This document shows, piece by piece, positions 52,321-59,627 of a DNA stretch of 64,000 nt. The notes beneath the pieces were generated by a model. It had not been told where the DNA came from, did no database searches, and saw only the letters and a list, made by a program, of their open reading frames with translations. Made by a program: the position numbers and the translations under genes. Within the stretch, counting starts at the first letter, position 1; each line of letters starts with the position of its first letter. The DNA comes from Bacillus piscicola (GTDB lineage Bacteria > Bacillota > Bacilli > Bacillales > Marinococcaceae): positions 310,001-374,000 of the forward strand of contig NZ_JAJJJF010000002.1 in the NCBI RefSeq assembly GCF_022458745.1, written 5' to 3'.

Positions 52321-55300
52321 GTGCGTTCTGTACAGGAGGCTTATCTAACTGAAAAAGAACGCTGCCAATTCTTTTTTGAGAATAGTTTTTCCGCTCAAGC
52401 CCTTTTAAAAACGTTGGAAACACTCCAAGAAGCAGCAGAAAAGCATAACTGTGAAACCGTTTATCATCATCTAGAACAATTGAAACAGAAACTCATCCAT
52501 AACCAACGAACAGTGGTATTTTGCGGACACTTTTCCGCCGGGAAGTCTACACTTCTGAATCAGTTGATTGGCAGCAACTTACTTCCTTCCCACCCAATTC
52601 CAACGAGTGCGAATATCGTCCATATTAAAAAAGGGAAAGATGCAACCCTATCGTTTCGAGACGAACAATCCGGAGAAATGAAACAAATATTTACCGAAGA
52701 ATGGGGGAACGATTGGTTTACTAGCACAGATACGGCGGATGAGGTGTATATTACCCTCCCGGTTGCTCATTTTCCGAAAAACTTAGAAATACTCGACACC
52801 CCTGGGATTGATTCGACAACAGCTGGGCATCGAACGCTGGCTGAGGAGAGGCTGTTTGAGGCTGATACACTTTATTACATGACAGACTACCAACACGTGG
52901 AATCAGAAGAGAACTTTACTTTCCTACAAGAGTTAAACGACCAGTACATTACCCCCGTCCTTCTTATCAATCAGATTGACAAACACGATGAAGAAGAATT
53001 GTCATTTGACTCTTATCAAGAAAAGATTAAAGCAAGCCTTTCCAAACGAGAAATTGATGTTAGAAACGTTTACTTTATCTCTGCTCGTGACCCTATGTAT
53101 CGTGAGCGGGATTGGTTCTCCTTTACCAAACAGCTCTTCCTTCCTGTTAATGAAACCGAACATGTTATTGTCCAAACTGTAGCTATCGGGATATACAGAG
53201 AACTAGAGAATATGCTTCATACAATAGAAAAGCGCAGCCTCCCCTCGAATGAGATAAGGAAGGAAATGCAAACTTTCGCTTCTCTATCTACTCTTAAGGA
53301 AATACGCAAAAGAAAAGAATCAGAGTTAGAGCGCCTGTCCTCTTGGAGAAGCGATGCTGAGAAAAGACTATTTCAGCAATTAGATACTGTGTTTAAAAAT
53401 GCAAAGCTGGTGCCTCACCATACTCGTAATTTGGCCCGTGCTTACTTGGAGGCAAGACAGCCGTCATTTCGATTAAAAGGCCTGTTCCGACGTCGTAAAA
53501 CAATACAGGAGAAACAGCAAAGAGAGGATAAGCTGCTGGAAAGCTTGAATGAAAACGTACGCAACTACATTGATATCCATTTACAAGATCAATTCCGTAA
53601 AATTTTGGAAGAGTACCATGCGGCGGACACTTCCGTAAAACAAAAAATTACTTCTCTCCACCAGCCTATCGATGCACCTTTGCTCCGACAGGCAGAGAGG
53701 GGAGGAGCTTATTTTACACAAGCTTATGTACTAACGTTTAGTCAGCTTCTTGTCGATGAAATCCGTAAGCTCTATAAAGAAAATTTGCTTCATATACTAC
53801 CAGTATTACTGAAAGCTATAGAAAGGGGACAAACTCATCAAAAAACACAACTGAAGAAAGAGATTCACGCATTGCAGCAAGTAGAAAGGGAGTGGGAACA
53901 ACAAAACGTGCGTTACGATACCTTGTTGCAGATGTTGGATCAAACACTGGCTTCGTTAAAAGAAGCACGATTACCGCTAATTGTGCCTGAATCCGGATCG
54001 GGGCCATATATTCATGATAAAGAAAACACAGAGCTGGCATTGACTAAACAAACAATAGACTTAAAAAAATTCTACCCCTCAACGAAAACGAACGAGTCAC
54101 TTACTAGTTTTTCAGAAGCAACAAGTAATGCCCAGCTGTCTTTTCAAAAAGCATTATCAATCCTTGAAGAAACAAATGGATTAGATCATATCAAACAAAC
54201 ACTGCACAATCGTCTTCAGCGCATGCAAAGGAAAAAATACAGAGTATCCTTATTCGGTGCATTCAGTGCAGGGAAGTCTTCGCTTGCCAATGCACTACTC
54301 GGTGAGAAGTTTTTGCCAGTTGCAGCCAACCCGACAACAGCCGCTGTTCAATATATCACTGCTCCCGATGAACATCATCCAAATAAAACGGTGGTGATTA
54401 CATATAAATCAGAGGCAGATGTTCTGGCAGATATGAACGATGTGGTCCGTCCCGCCGGTATAAAGTTGGAAACGCCTGATGACTGGAATCGAATACTGAA
54501 AGAAAGCGAGGAAAAATCGAAGAAGAAAGAGAATAAGGAAACAACGAAGGAGAAAAATGAAGAAGGGAAGAAGGAAGAAACCAATCCTCTGGGATTGCTG
54601 CACCACACAGAAATAGAACAGCTTAACCAGTTGTATGCGGTATTAAAGACATCAAAATATAAGTTAGGCACAGAGAAGCAGACGCATTATGAAGAGTACG
54701 TTAGAATGACAGCCAATGAGGAAAAGGCATTGCTGGTGAAGAGTGTGACCATCTACTTTGACTGTATGTTTACAAGAGAGGGATATCAATTAACAGACAC
54801 GCCTGGAATCGGCTCGATCTACCGCCGTCACAGTGAAATTGCCTTCACAGAGATGAAGGAAGCCGATGCCGTTTTATTTGTAAGTTATTATAACCATCCT
54901 TTTTCAAAAGCTGATAAAGAGTTTTTATTACAACTTGGCCGTACGAAAGATTACTTTCCCTATGATAAGATTTTCTTTCTAGTTAATGCAGTTGACTTGG
55001 CGAACGATGAGGAAGAAATACATGACGTCCTGACCTATGTTAATGAGCAGCTTATCCACTTAGGTATTCACTCCGCGCGCATATACCCGATCGCAGGAAA
55101 GCTGGCGCTGGAGAATAATGTGACAGACAACAAAGAACGTATGCAAACTTCTGGTGTTCCCAATTTTTTGCATGAGTTTCGCGATTTTTCTCACCGCATC
55201 TTACAAGAAATGGTAATAAAAGAGGGAGAGTCCGAGATTAGGCAGGCTATTTCTTTACTGGAAGATCAACGACAATCTCTTTTATTAGAGGATACGGCCA

Positions 55301-56040
55301 AAGCCAAGCAGCAAAAAATTCGAAAACAAGAACTACTCCATTTTAAAAGTAGTGTAAAGGAGTTCCCTATTGAAACAATAATAGACTGGGTATTACGAGA
55401 ATTAGAAGAGCTATTATTTTATGTCAAGCAGCGCGTGTTTTATCGCTATTACGATGAATTCAAAGACATATTCAGCATTGTTAGACTAGACGAAGAAATG
55501 TTTGTTCCTCAGCTCCATCGATGCACAAATGAAATGATCCACTTTATATTCTATGACCTTGCGCAAGAAATAAGAGCATCCATTATCCGGATAGAGTTCT
55601 TTATCAAAAAAGAATGGCAGGCATTTCAAGAGGAAATGTTGCGGGAGCTTTCCAGCCCCTTGCAATTCGCGTTTGTCAAAGGCACTTTATCCGTGTTTCC
55701 TCCTATTACGGTGAAAGAAGAGATGCCGCTCACAAGCAATGACCTCGGTTTTTTAGCAGAATTCAAATCTCACCACGACTTTTTTGTTGGACAGCAAAAC
55801 AAACTATGTAAAGAAAAACTGGAGGAAATGCTGCGACCTTATGGAAATGAATATGTGCAGAAGTACCATATAGAACTTCGGCAAACCTATTGTATATTTA
55901 TAAGAGAGGAATGGGAAAAAACTCAGAACCAGTACCGTCGGACAGTGAACAAATTGCTAACAGAAAATGAAACAAACACAAAAGCCTCTGAAGTTCCGCA
56001 CTTAGATAGCATTATAAAAAAACTTAAAGCAATTCTTTAG
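52321..56040 (+). CDS. dynA: Double dynamin-like GTPase DynA (YpbR)
   Basis: This 1239-residue protein carries two fused dynamin-type GTPases, as in B. subtilis DynA, which fuses membranes and helps against phage and antibiotic damage. The first GTPase has P-loop GHFSAGKSTLLNQL (about residue 69) and DTPGID (about 159). The second has GAFSAGKSSLANALLG (about 646) and DTPGIGS (about 826). Helical stalk regions separate them. A low-complexity Lys/Glu insert occurs after the second P-loop (SEEKSKKKENKETTKEK). GTG 52321 has AAAGGAGGA at proper distance; ATG 52315 is too close to it. Confidence 0.93.
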   Translation: MRSVQEAYLTEKERCQFFFENSFSAQALLKTLETLQEAAEKHNCETVYHHLEQLKQKLIHNQRTVVFCGHFSAGKSTLLNQLIGSNLLPSHPIPTSANIVHIKKGKDATLSFRDEQSGEMKQIFTEEWGNDWFTSTDTADEVYITLPVAHFPKNLEILDTPGIDSTTAGHRTLAEERLFEADTLYYMTDYQHVESEENFTFLQELNDQYITPVLLINQIDKHDEEELSFDSYQEKIKASLSKREIDVRNVYFISARDPMYRERDWFSFTKQLFLPVNETEHVIVQTVAIGIYRELENMLHTIEKRSLPSNEIRKEMQTFASLSTLKEIRKRKESELERLSSWRSDAEKRLFQQLDTVFKNAKLVPHHTRNLARAYLEARQPSFRLKGLFRRRKTIQEKQQREDKLLESLNENVRNYIDIHLQDQFRKILEEYHAADTSVKQKITSLHQPIDAPLLRQAERGGAYFTQAYVLTFSQLLVDEIRKLYKENLLHILPVLLKAIERGQTHQKTQLKKEIHALQQVEREWEQQNVRYDTLLQMLDQTLASLKEARLPLIVPESGSGPYIHDKENTELALTKQTIDLKKFYPSTKTNESLTSFSEATSNAQLSFQKALSILEETNGLDHIKQTLHNRLQRMQRKKYRVSLFGAFSAGKSSLANALLGEKFLPVAANPTTAAVQYITAPDEHHPNKTVVITYKSEADVLADMNDVVRPAGIKLETPDDWNRILKESEEKSKKKENKETTKEKNEEGKKEETNPLGLLHHTEIEQLNQLYAVLKTSKYKLGTEKQTHYEEYVRMTANEEKALLVKSVTIYFDCMFTREGYQLTDTPGIGSIYRRHSEIAFTEMKEADAVLFVSYYNHPFSKADKEFLLQLGRTKDYFPYDKIFFLVNAVDLANDEEEIHDVLTYVNEQLIHLGIHSARIYPIAGKLALENNVTDNKERMQTSGVPNFLHEFRDFSHRILQEMVIKEGESEIRQAISLLEDQRQSLLLEDTAKAKQQKIRKQELLHFKSSVKEFPIETIIDWVLRELEELLFYVKQRVFYRYYDEFKDIFSIVRLDEEMFVPQLHRCTNEMIHFIFYDLAQEIRASIIRIEFFIKKEWQAFQEEMLRELSSPLQFAFVKGTLSVFPPITVKEEMPLTSNDLGFLAEFKSHHDFFVGQQNKLCKEKLEEMLRPYGNEYVQKYHIELRQTYCIFIREEWEKTQNQYRRTVNKLLTENETNTKASEVPHLDSIIKKLKAIL

Positions 56041-56130
56041 TCGAAACATATGTTTTTATGTGTTACAATAATTGTATAACGTTAAAGAATAGTCGTGGGT
56101 TTTGAAATATTATCTTTTTGTGGGGGTATT

Positions 56131-56472
56131 ATGACGAGAAGAAATATTTTCCTTGATGACATAAGGACAGGCCCTCCGAATCACATTATTGCTAAGACAG
56201 CAGAGGAATGTATTTTATTATTGAAGGAAGAAGAGCCCGTTTCTCATTTATCACTCGATCATGATCTCGGCAGTAATAGAAACAATGGTTATGAAGTAGT
56301 CCTCTATTTACTGCAATTAAACCATCCAGCTTTCCCGGATCGGATTACGATTCACTCTGCCAACGCAGGTGCAGGAAAACGAATGTATCATAGCCTGCTT
56401 GAAGGAAAAGCAACTGGGTTGGTCCCCGTACATGTGAAAATTCTCTACCGGCCGTTGCCGATAAAACTATAA
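56131..56472 (+). CDS. Cyclic-phosphate-processing receiver-domain protein
   Basis: This 113-residue stand-alone protein has the motifs NIFLDDIRTGPPN, LSLDHDLGSNRNNGYE and TIHSANAGAGKRMYHSL of the cyclic-phosphate-processing (CPP) receiver family. The family is proposed to handle cyclic phosphate ends in RNA repair or conflict systems; activity is inferred, not proven. ATG 56131 follows GTGGGGGTATT. It lies alone between dynA and a dipeptidase gene, with its own terminator. Confidence 0.78.
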   Translation: MTRRNIFLDDIRTGPPNHIIAKTAEECILLLKEEEPVSHLSLDHDLGSNRNNGYEVVLYLLQLNHPAFPDRITIHSANAGAGKRMYHSLLEGKATGLVPVHVKILYRPLPIKL

Positions 56473-56475
56473 TGG

Positions 56476-56508
56476 ATTGCCTCTTCTGCGGAAAGAGGCA
56501 ATTTTTTT
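56476..56508 (+). terminator. Terminator after the CPP receiver gene
   Basis: ATTGCCTCTT and AAGAGGCAAT form a perfect stem around a short loop, followed by TTTTTT. Confidence 0.9.
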
Positions 56509-56586
56509 GATTGGAGTAACAATGATCAGACTAGCGTCTGTCGGCATAGACATAAGAGTAAAGTCAGCATTAGGGAGGATAAGCAA

Positions 56587-57522
56587 ATGTTTATTGCCGA
56601 CATGCATTGTGACGCCTTGTCGAAAATGATTCAATCGGGGAATTTAACTTTTGGCACTTCTTCCAGTGCAGCTGTCCATGCAGGTACGCTCCAAGCAGGG
56701 GGCATCCATCTGCAAAACTTCGCTGTTTTCGCCAATCCTAAGAAGTCTTGGAAAAAGCAAAGACAAGAAGTATGGGACCAAATGAAGTTATTTCACAAGA
56801 AGGTATTGGCGTCTCCTACTATTCAAACGACAGCCTCTCACCTTCCAGAAAAGCTGCCTTCCCATACACAGGCACTGCTATCGCTGGAAGGAGGCGGAAT
56901 GTTTGCAGATGATTTAAACGCGTGGGAAGATTTAAAGCGAAATGGCATCGTGATGGCTAGCTTAACCTGGAATGAAAAAAATTCACTTGCAGCCGGGAGC
57001 AGTCATTCCAACAAACATGGCCTGACACAAGCAGGCAAACGGGTGATCGCATGGATGAATAAGAACGACATTATCCTTGATGCCGCTCATTTAAATGAAA
57101 AAAGTTTTTGGGAGGCATTAAACGTCAGCAATCGCATGGTAGTAAGCCATGCAAATGTGAAAGGAATCTACAACCACCCTCGAAATCTTAGTGACAATCA
57201 ACTGACCGCTCTTGTAGATAAAAATAGTTTTATCGGCTTAACGTTTTACCCTTTCTTTATGAACGGAACGAGCGAAGCTGACTATGCAGACTTAGCCCGA
57301 CAAATTGAATATTTAGGAAAAAAGGGAGTTTGGCACATTGCCGGCTTTGGCTCGGATTTTGATGGAATAGATCATACAGTCAAAGGATTAACCAATCCGA
57401 GTGATTTCCCGCGTCTCATTGAATGGCTGCTGAAACGTTTCGACGAGGACATCGTAAAAGGAATTTGCGGAGAAAATTTTAGACGGTTTTGGAATAAGAA
57501 AAACATTAGCAACGAAGCGTAA
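56587..57522 (+). CDS. Membrane-dipeptidase family (M19) peptidase
   Basis: This 311-residue zinc dipeptidase is of the renal-dipeptidase family. Metal-binding motifs are ADMHCDALSK near the start, ALLSLEGGG, VVSHANVKG and IAGFGSDFDGIDHTV. It probably cleaves dipeptides in the cytoplasm, since no signal peptide is seen. ATG 56587 follows AGGGAGGATAAGCAA. It precedes the HesB-like selenoprotein gene by 73 bases, and that gene has its own promoter. Confidence 0.93.
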   Translation: MFIADMHCDALSKMIQSGNLTFGTSSSAAVHAGTLQAGGIHLQNFAVFANPKKSWKKQRQEVWDQMKLFHKKVLASPTIQTTASHLPEKLPSHTQALLSLEGGGMFADDLNAWEDLKRNGIVMASLTWNEKNSLAAGSSHSNKHGLTQAGKRVIAWMNKNDIILDAAHLNEKSFWEALNVSNRMVVSHANVKGIYNHPRNLSDNQLTALVDKNSFIGLTFYPFFMNGTSEADYADLARQIEYLGKKGVWHIAGFGSDFDGIDHTVKGLTNPSDFPRLIEWLLKRFDEDIVKGICGENFRRFWNKKNISNEA

Positions 57523-57533
57523 TTGATTTTTCT

Positions 57534-57561
57534 TTGCAAACAATAATAAGTAAATTACAAT
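57534..57561 (+). promoter_or_regulatory. Promoter of the HesB-like selenoprotein gene
   Basis: TTGCAA and TACAAT have a 16-base spacer, 34 bases upstream of the start codon. Confidence 0.6.
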
Positions 57562-57595
57562 ATAAGTAACGAGAAGAAAGACGAGGTGATAATCG

Positions 57596-57880
57596 ATGCA
57601 AATAACTCAAAAAGCGAAAGAGTATATTGAAAGCGTAATGAAAGAACATGACGTACCTACTCTCCGTGTCGTTTTCAGCGGATTTGGCTGAGGCGGTCCA
57701 AAATTAGGACTGGCTCTGGATGAGCCGGAAGAAACTGATGTAAGACGAGAGATTAACGGTATACCTGTCGCTATCGAAGAACAAATTGTGAGCCACGTGG
57801 AAAAAATCACCTTGGATACCGGGTTAACGGAAGAAGGAAAAACGGGACTGGTGATGAATGATACACCGAGCAGCTGCTAA
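57596..57880 (+). CDS. HesB-like selenoprotein (Sec at in-frame TGA)
   Basis: Reading ATG 57596 through TGA 57689-57691 gives a 94-residue HesB/IscA-type protein. It runs MQITQKAKEYIESVMKEHDV, the core VVFSGFG-Sec-GGPKLGLALDEP, and a C-terminus TPSSC. The Sec replaces the first conserved Cys of the family. HesB-like selenoproteins with a GFG-Sec-GGP core are a known bacterial class. The frame after the TGA stays well formed (PEETDVRREINGIPVAIEEQ). AGACGAGGTGATAATCG precedes the start. The role is probably Fe-S or redox chemistry and is not established. Gene calling that stops at TGA misses it entirely. Confidence 0.93.
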
Positions 57881-57902
57881 AAATAAGATGATTTATTTCT
57901 CC

Positions 57903-57939
57903 AAAAAGGACAGACTTAGTTTTTCGTCTGTCCTTTTTT
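57903..57939 (+). terminator. Terminator after the HesB-like selenoprotein gene
   Basis: AAAAAGGACAGAC and GTCTGTCCTTTTTT form a perfect stem ending in a T-run. Confidence 0.9.
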
Positions 57940-57989
57940 ACTGCATCGTTTATTGAATCAATTTCATAAGTGTTTCATTAGATAATAAA

Positions 57990-58089
57990 ACGAATAATAT
58001 TACTAAATAACACATAAATTATTCATTGAAATCCACAAGTATCTGTTTTTGATTGGAACGGAAGGCGGCGACTCCAGCGGGAAAAGCAA
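57990..58089. repeat. Dispersed intergenic repeat, copy 2
   Basis: These 100 bases are closely similar to 22643-22740, including the AGTATCTGTTTTTGATTG block and the CGACTCCAGCGGGA core. GC-rich, partly palindromic sequence continues to about 58240 (for example CAGACCTGCTGGCAGGTCGAGG). The 524-base gap between the selenoprotein gene and the lipoprotein gene holds only this repeat and the terminator. Confidence 0.75.
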
Positions 58090-58404
58090 CAGTCCGAAGA
58101 CCCGCAGACCTGCTGGCAGGTCGAGGAGGCTGAGGCGTTGCCCGCGGCAAAGAAGACACAGTGAGACCAAGCGTAAGCGCAGTCTCGAACTGATGTCGCC
58201 CTTGAGCCTGTAGGTGAAAGCGTCCGCCTGCAGTGAAAATCAACCGTTCTATACTACATCCGAAATGTTCGACTTTCGATAACTTCATTTGAATTATAAA
58301 TTAACTCTATTACTTTTTGTTTATTTTTCACATTCTCGTTATAGGTGCGAAAGAGACAATGTGTTACAATACGGACAGTCTAGATTTAGAAAGGGGCTTT
58401 TTCT

Positions 58405-59196
58405 TTGAAGAGAAATTGGATCATAGGTATAACACTGGCACTTCTCATTTCCTTATTAGCAGCTTGCGGAGATGATAATGCTTCCGATAACCAAACAGAT
58501 AACGAAGCAGACAAGCAACAGGAGACGGAGGCACCCGAACAGCCGAAGGCACCAGAGCCTGATATGTCAGAGATACCAGATGTTGTCGCAGAAGTGAATG
58601 GAGAAAAGATAACGAAAGAGGATTTTAAGCCAGTTTATGTTTCAACACTTAATAACTATTCCGTACAAGGATTATACGATGAGAAACAAGATAAAAATGG
58701 TGAAATGGAAAAACAAATTCAACAGCAGACTGTCGAGCAATTAATTGGTCAGCAATTACTTATACAAGAAGCAGAGAAACGCGATTTAGAAGCATCCGAT
58801 AAAGAAGTGAACGAGAAAATCACTTCCTTGAAAGAACAATTTGGTTCCGACGAACAATTTGAAGAAGCACTAAAAAGCAGTAAGGTGACCGAAGAAGATT
58901 TAGCAAGCGACCTAAAAAAACAAGTGAAGATCCAAAAGCTTGTGAAGGATGAGACTGGGACAGTTAAAGTCTCGGAAAAAGAAGTCAAAGACATGTATAA
59001 GCAAATGACAGAAGCACAAAAAGAGGGCAACAAAGATGAAGAAGGAAAAGATAAAGAGTCTAAACAGGAAATCCCTTCTTTTGAGGAACTGAAGCCACAA
59101 ATTGAAGCACAATTAAAAAGCCAAAAAGAAGGGGAAGAAATTCAAAAGCTCGTTGATAAGCTCCGTGAAAATGGAGATGTTACGGTTAATCTATAA
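58405..59196 (+). CDS. SurA-N/PrsA-like lipoprotein
   Basis: The signal peptide ends in the lipobox LLAAC (IIGITLALLISLLAACGDDN). An acidic linker precedes a SurA N-terminal chaperone-like domain (VVAEVNGEKITKEDFKPVYV, QQTVEQLIGQQLLIQEAEKR, KEVNEKITSLKEQFG). No parvulin rotamase domain is visible, so it is likely a chaperone for exported proteins rather than an isomerase. The start is TTG 58405 behind AAAGGGGC; the protein is 263 residues. It probably acts outside the membrane. Confidence 0.85.
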   Translation: MKRNWIIGITLALLISLLAACGDDNASDNQTDNEADKQQETEAPEQPKAPEPDMSEIPDVVAEVNGEKITKEDFKPVYVSTLNNYSVQGLYDEKQDKNGEMEKQIQQQTVEQLIGQQLLIQEAEKRDLEASDKEVNEKITSLKEQFGSDEQFEEALKSSKVTEEDLASDLKKQVKIQKLVKDETGTVKVSEKEVKDMYKQMTEAQKEGNKDEEGKDKESKQEIPSFEELKPQIEAQLKSQKEGEEIQKLVDKLRENGDVTVNL

Positions 59197-59210
59197 GAAT
59201 AAAAATAAAA

Positions 59211-59242
59211 AAAACATCCGGGTACCCGCCGGATGTTTTTTT
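59211..59242 (+). terminator. Terminator of the lipoprotein gene
   Basis: AAACATCCGG and CCGGATGTTT form a stem with a short loop, followed by TTTTTG. Confidence 0.9.
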
Positions 59243-59266
59243 GTTATATATTTTTCAAAAAAGTTA

Positions 59267-59295
59267 TTGACTGTTTTATAACACGTATGTATAAT
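59267..59295 (+). promoter_or_regulatory. Promoter of the 33-residue protein gene
   Basis: TTGACT and a perfect TATAAT are separated by 17 bases, 38 bases before the ATG. Confidence 0.75.
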
Positions 59296-59333
59296 AAAAA
59301 TCAACATCATAACAGTTTTAAGGAGTGGTCAAG

Positions 59334-59435
59334 ATGAAAACAACACCTAAAAAATCAAATGAACGCCGTTTCACACCGGTCAAAGAAGATAAATCAGTAC
59401 TGCAGATGATCAATGATTACTACACAGTACGATAA
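59334..59435 (+). CDS. Small 33-residue protein, unknown function
   Basis: The frame MKTTPKKSNERRFTPVKEDK onward, ending MINDYYTVR, starts at ATG 59334 behind AAGGAGTGGTCAAG. It has a near-consensus promoter upstream and a strong terminator downstream, so this is a complete transcription unit for one small, basic then neutral protein. I do not recognise the family. It is too short for standard gene calling. Confidence 0.65.
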   Translation: MKTTPKKSNERRFTPVKEDKSVLQMINDYYTVR

Positions 59436-59455
59436 ACACAATATCGCTCGCGCTT

Positions 59456-59488
59456 AACAATAACGAAATATTCGTTATTGTTTTTTTT
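59456..59488 (+). terminator. Terminator of the 33-residue protein gene
   Basis: AACAATAACGAA and TTCGTTATTGTT form a perfect stem with a three-base loop, followed by TTTTTT. Confidence 0.9.
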
Positions 59489-59627
59489 GCTTTTGCATAA
59501 CACACTTCCTGTACCTGTCTGTGTTACTTTTCTCTCATACCTTTCCCTCTCCAGACTCCCATTAAAAATTCCATTGGAAAACAAACGTATATTCGCTACA
59601 ATAAGTCGTATAGAGGTGAGCGTAATC

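Noticed and set aside
57689-57691. TGA read as a nonsense mutation making the HesB-like gene a pseudogene
   Set aside because: The frame stays intact after the TGA, the position matches the known Sec site of the family, and the Sec machinery is encoded in the same window.
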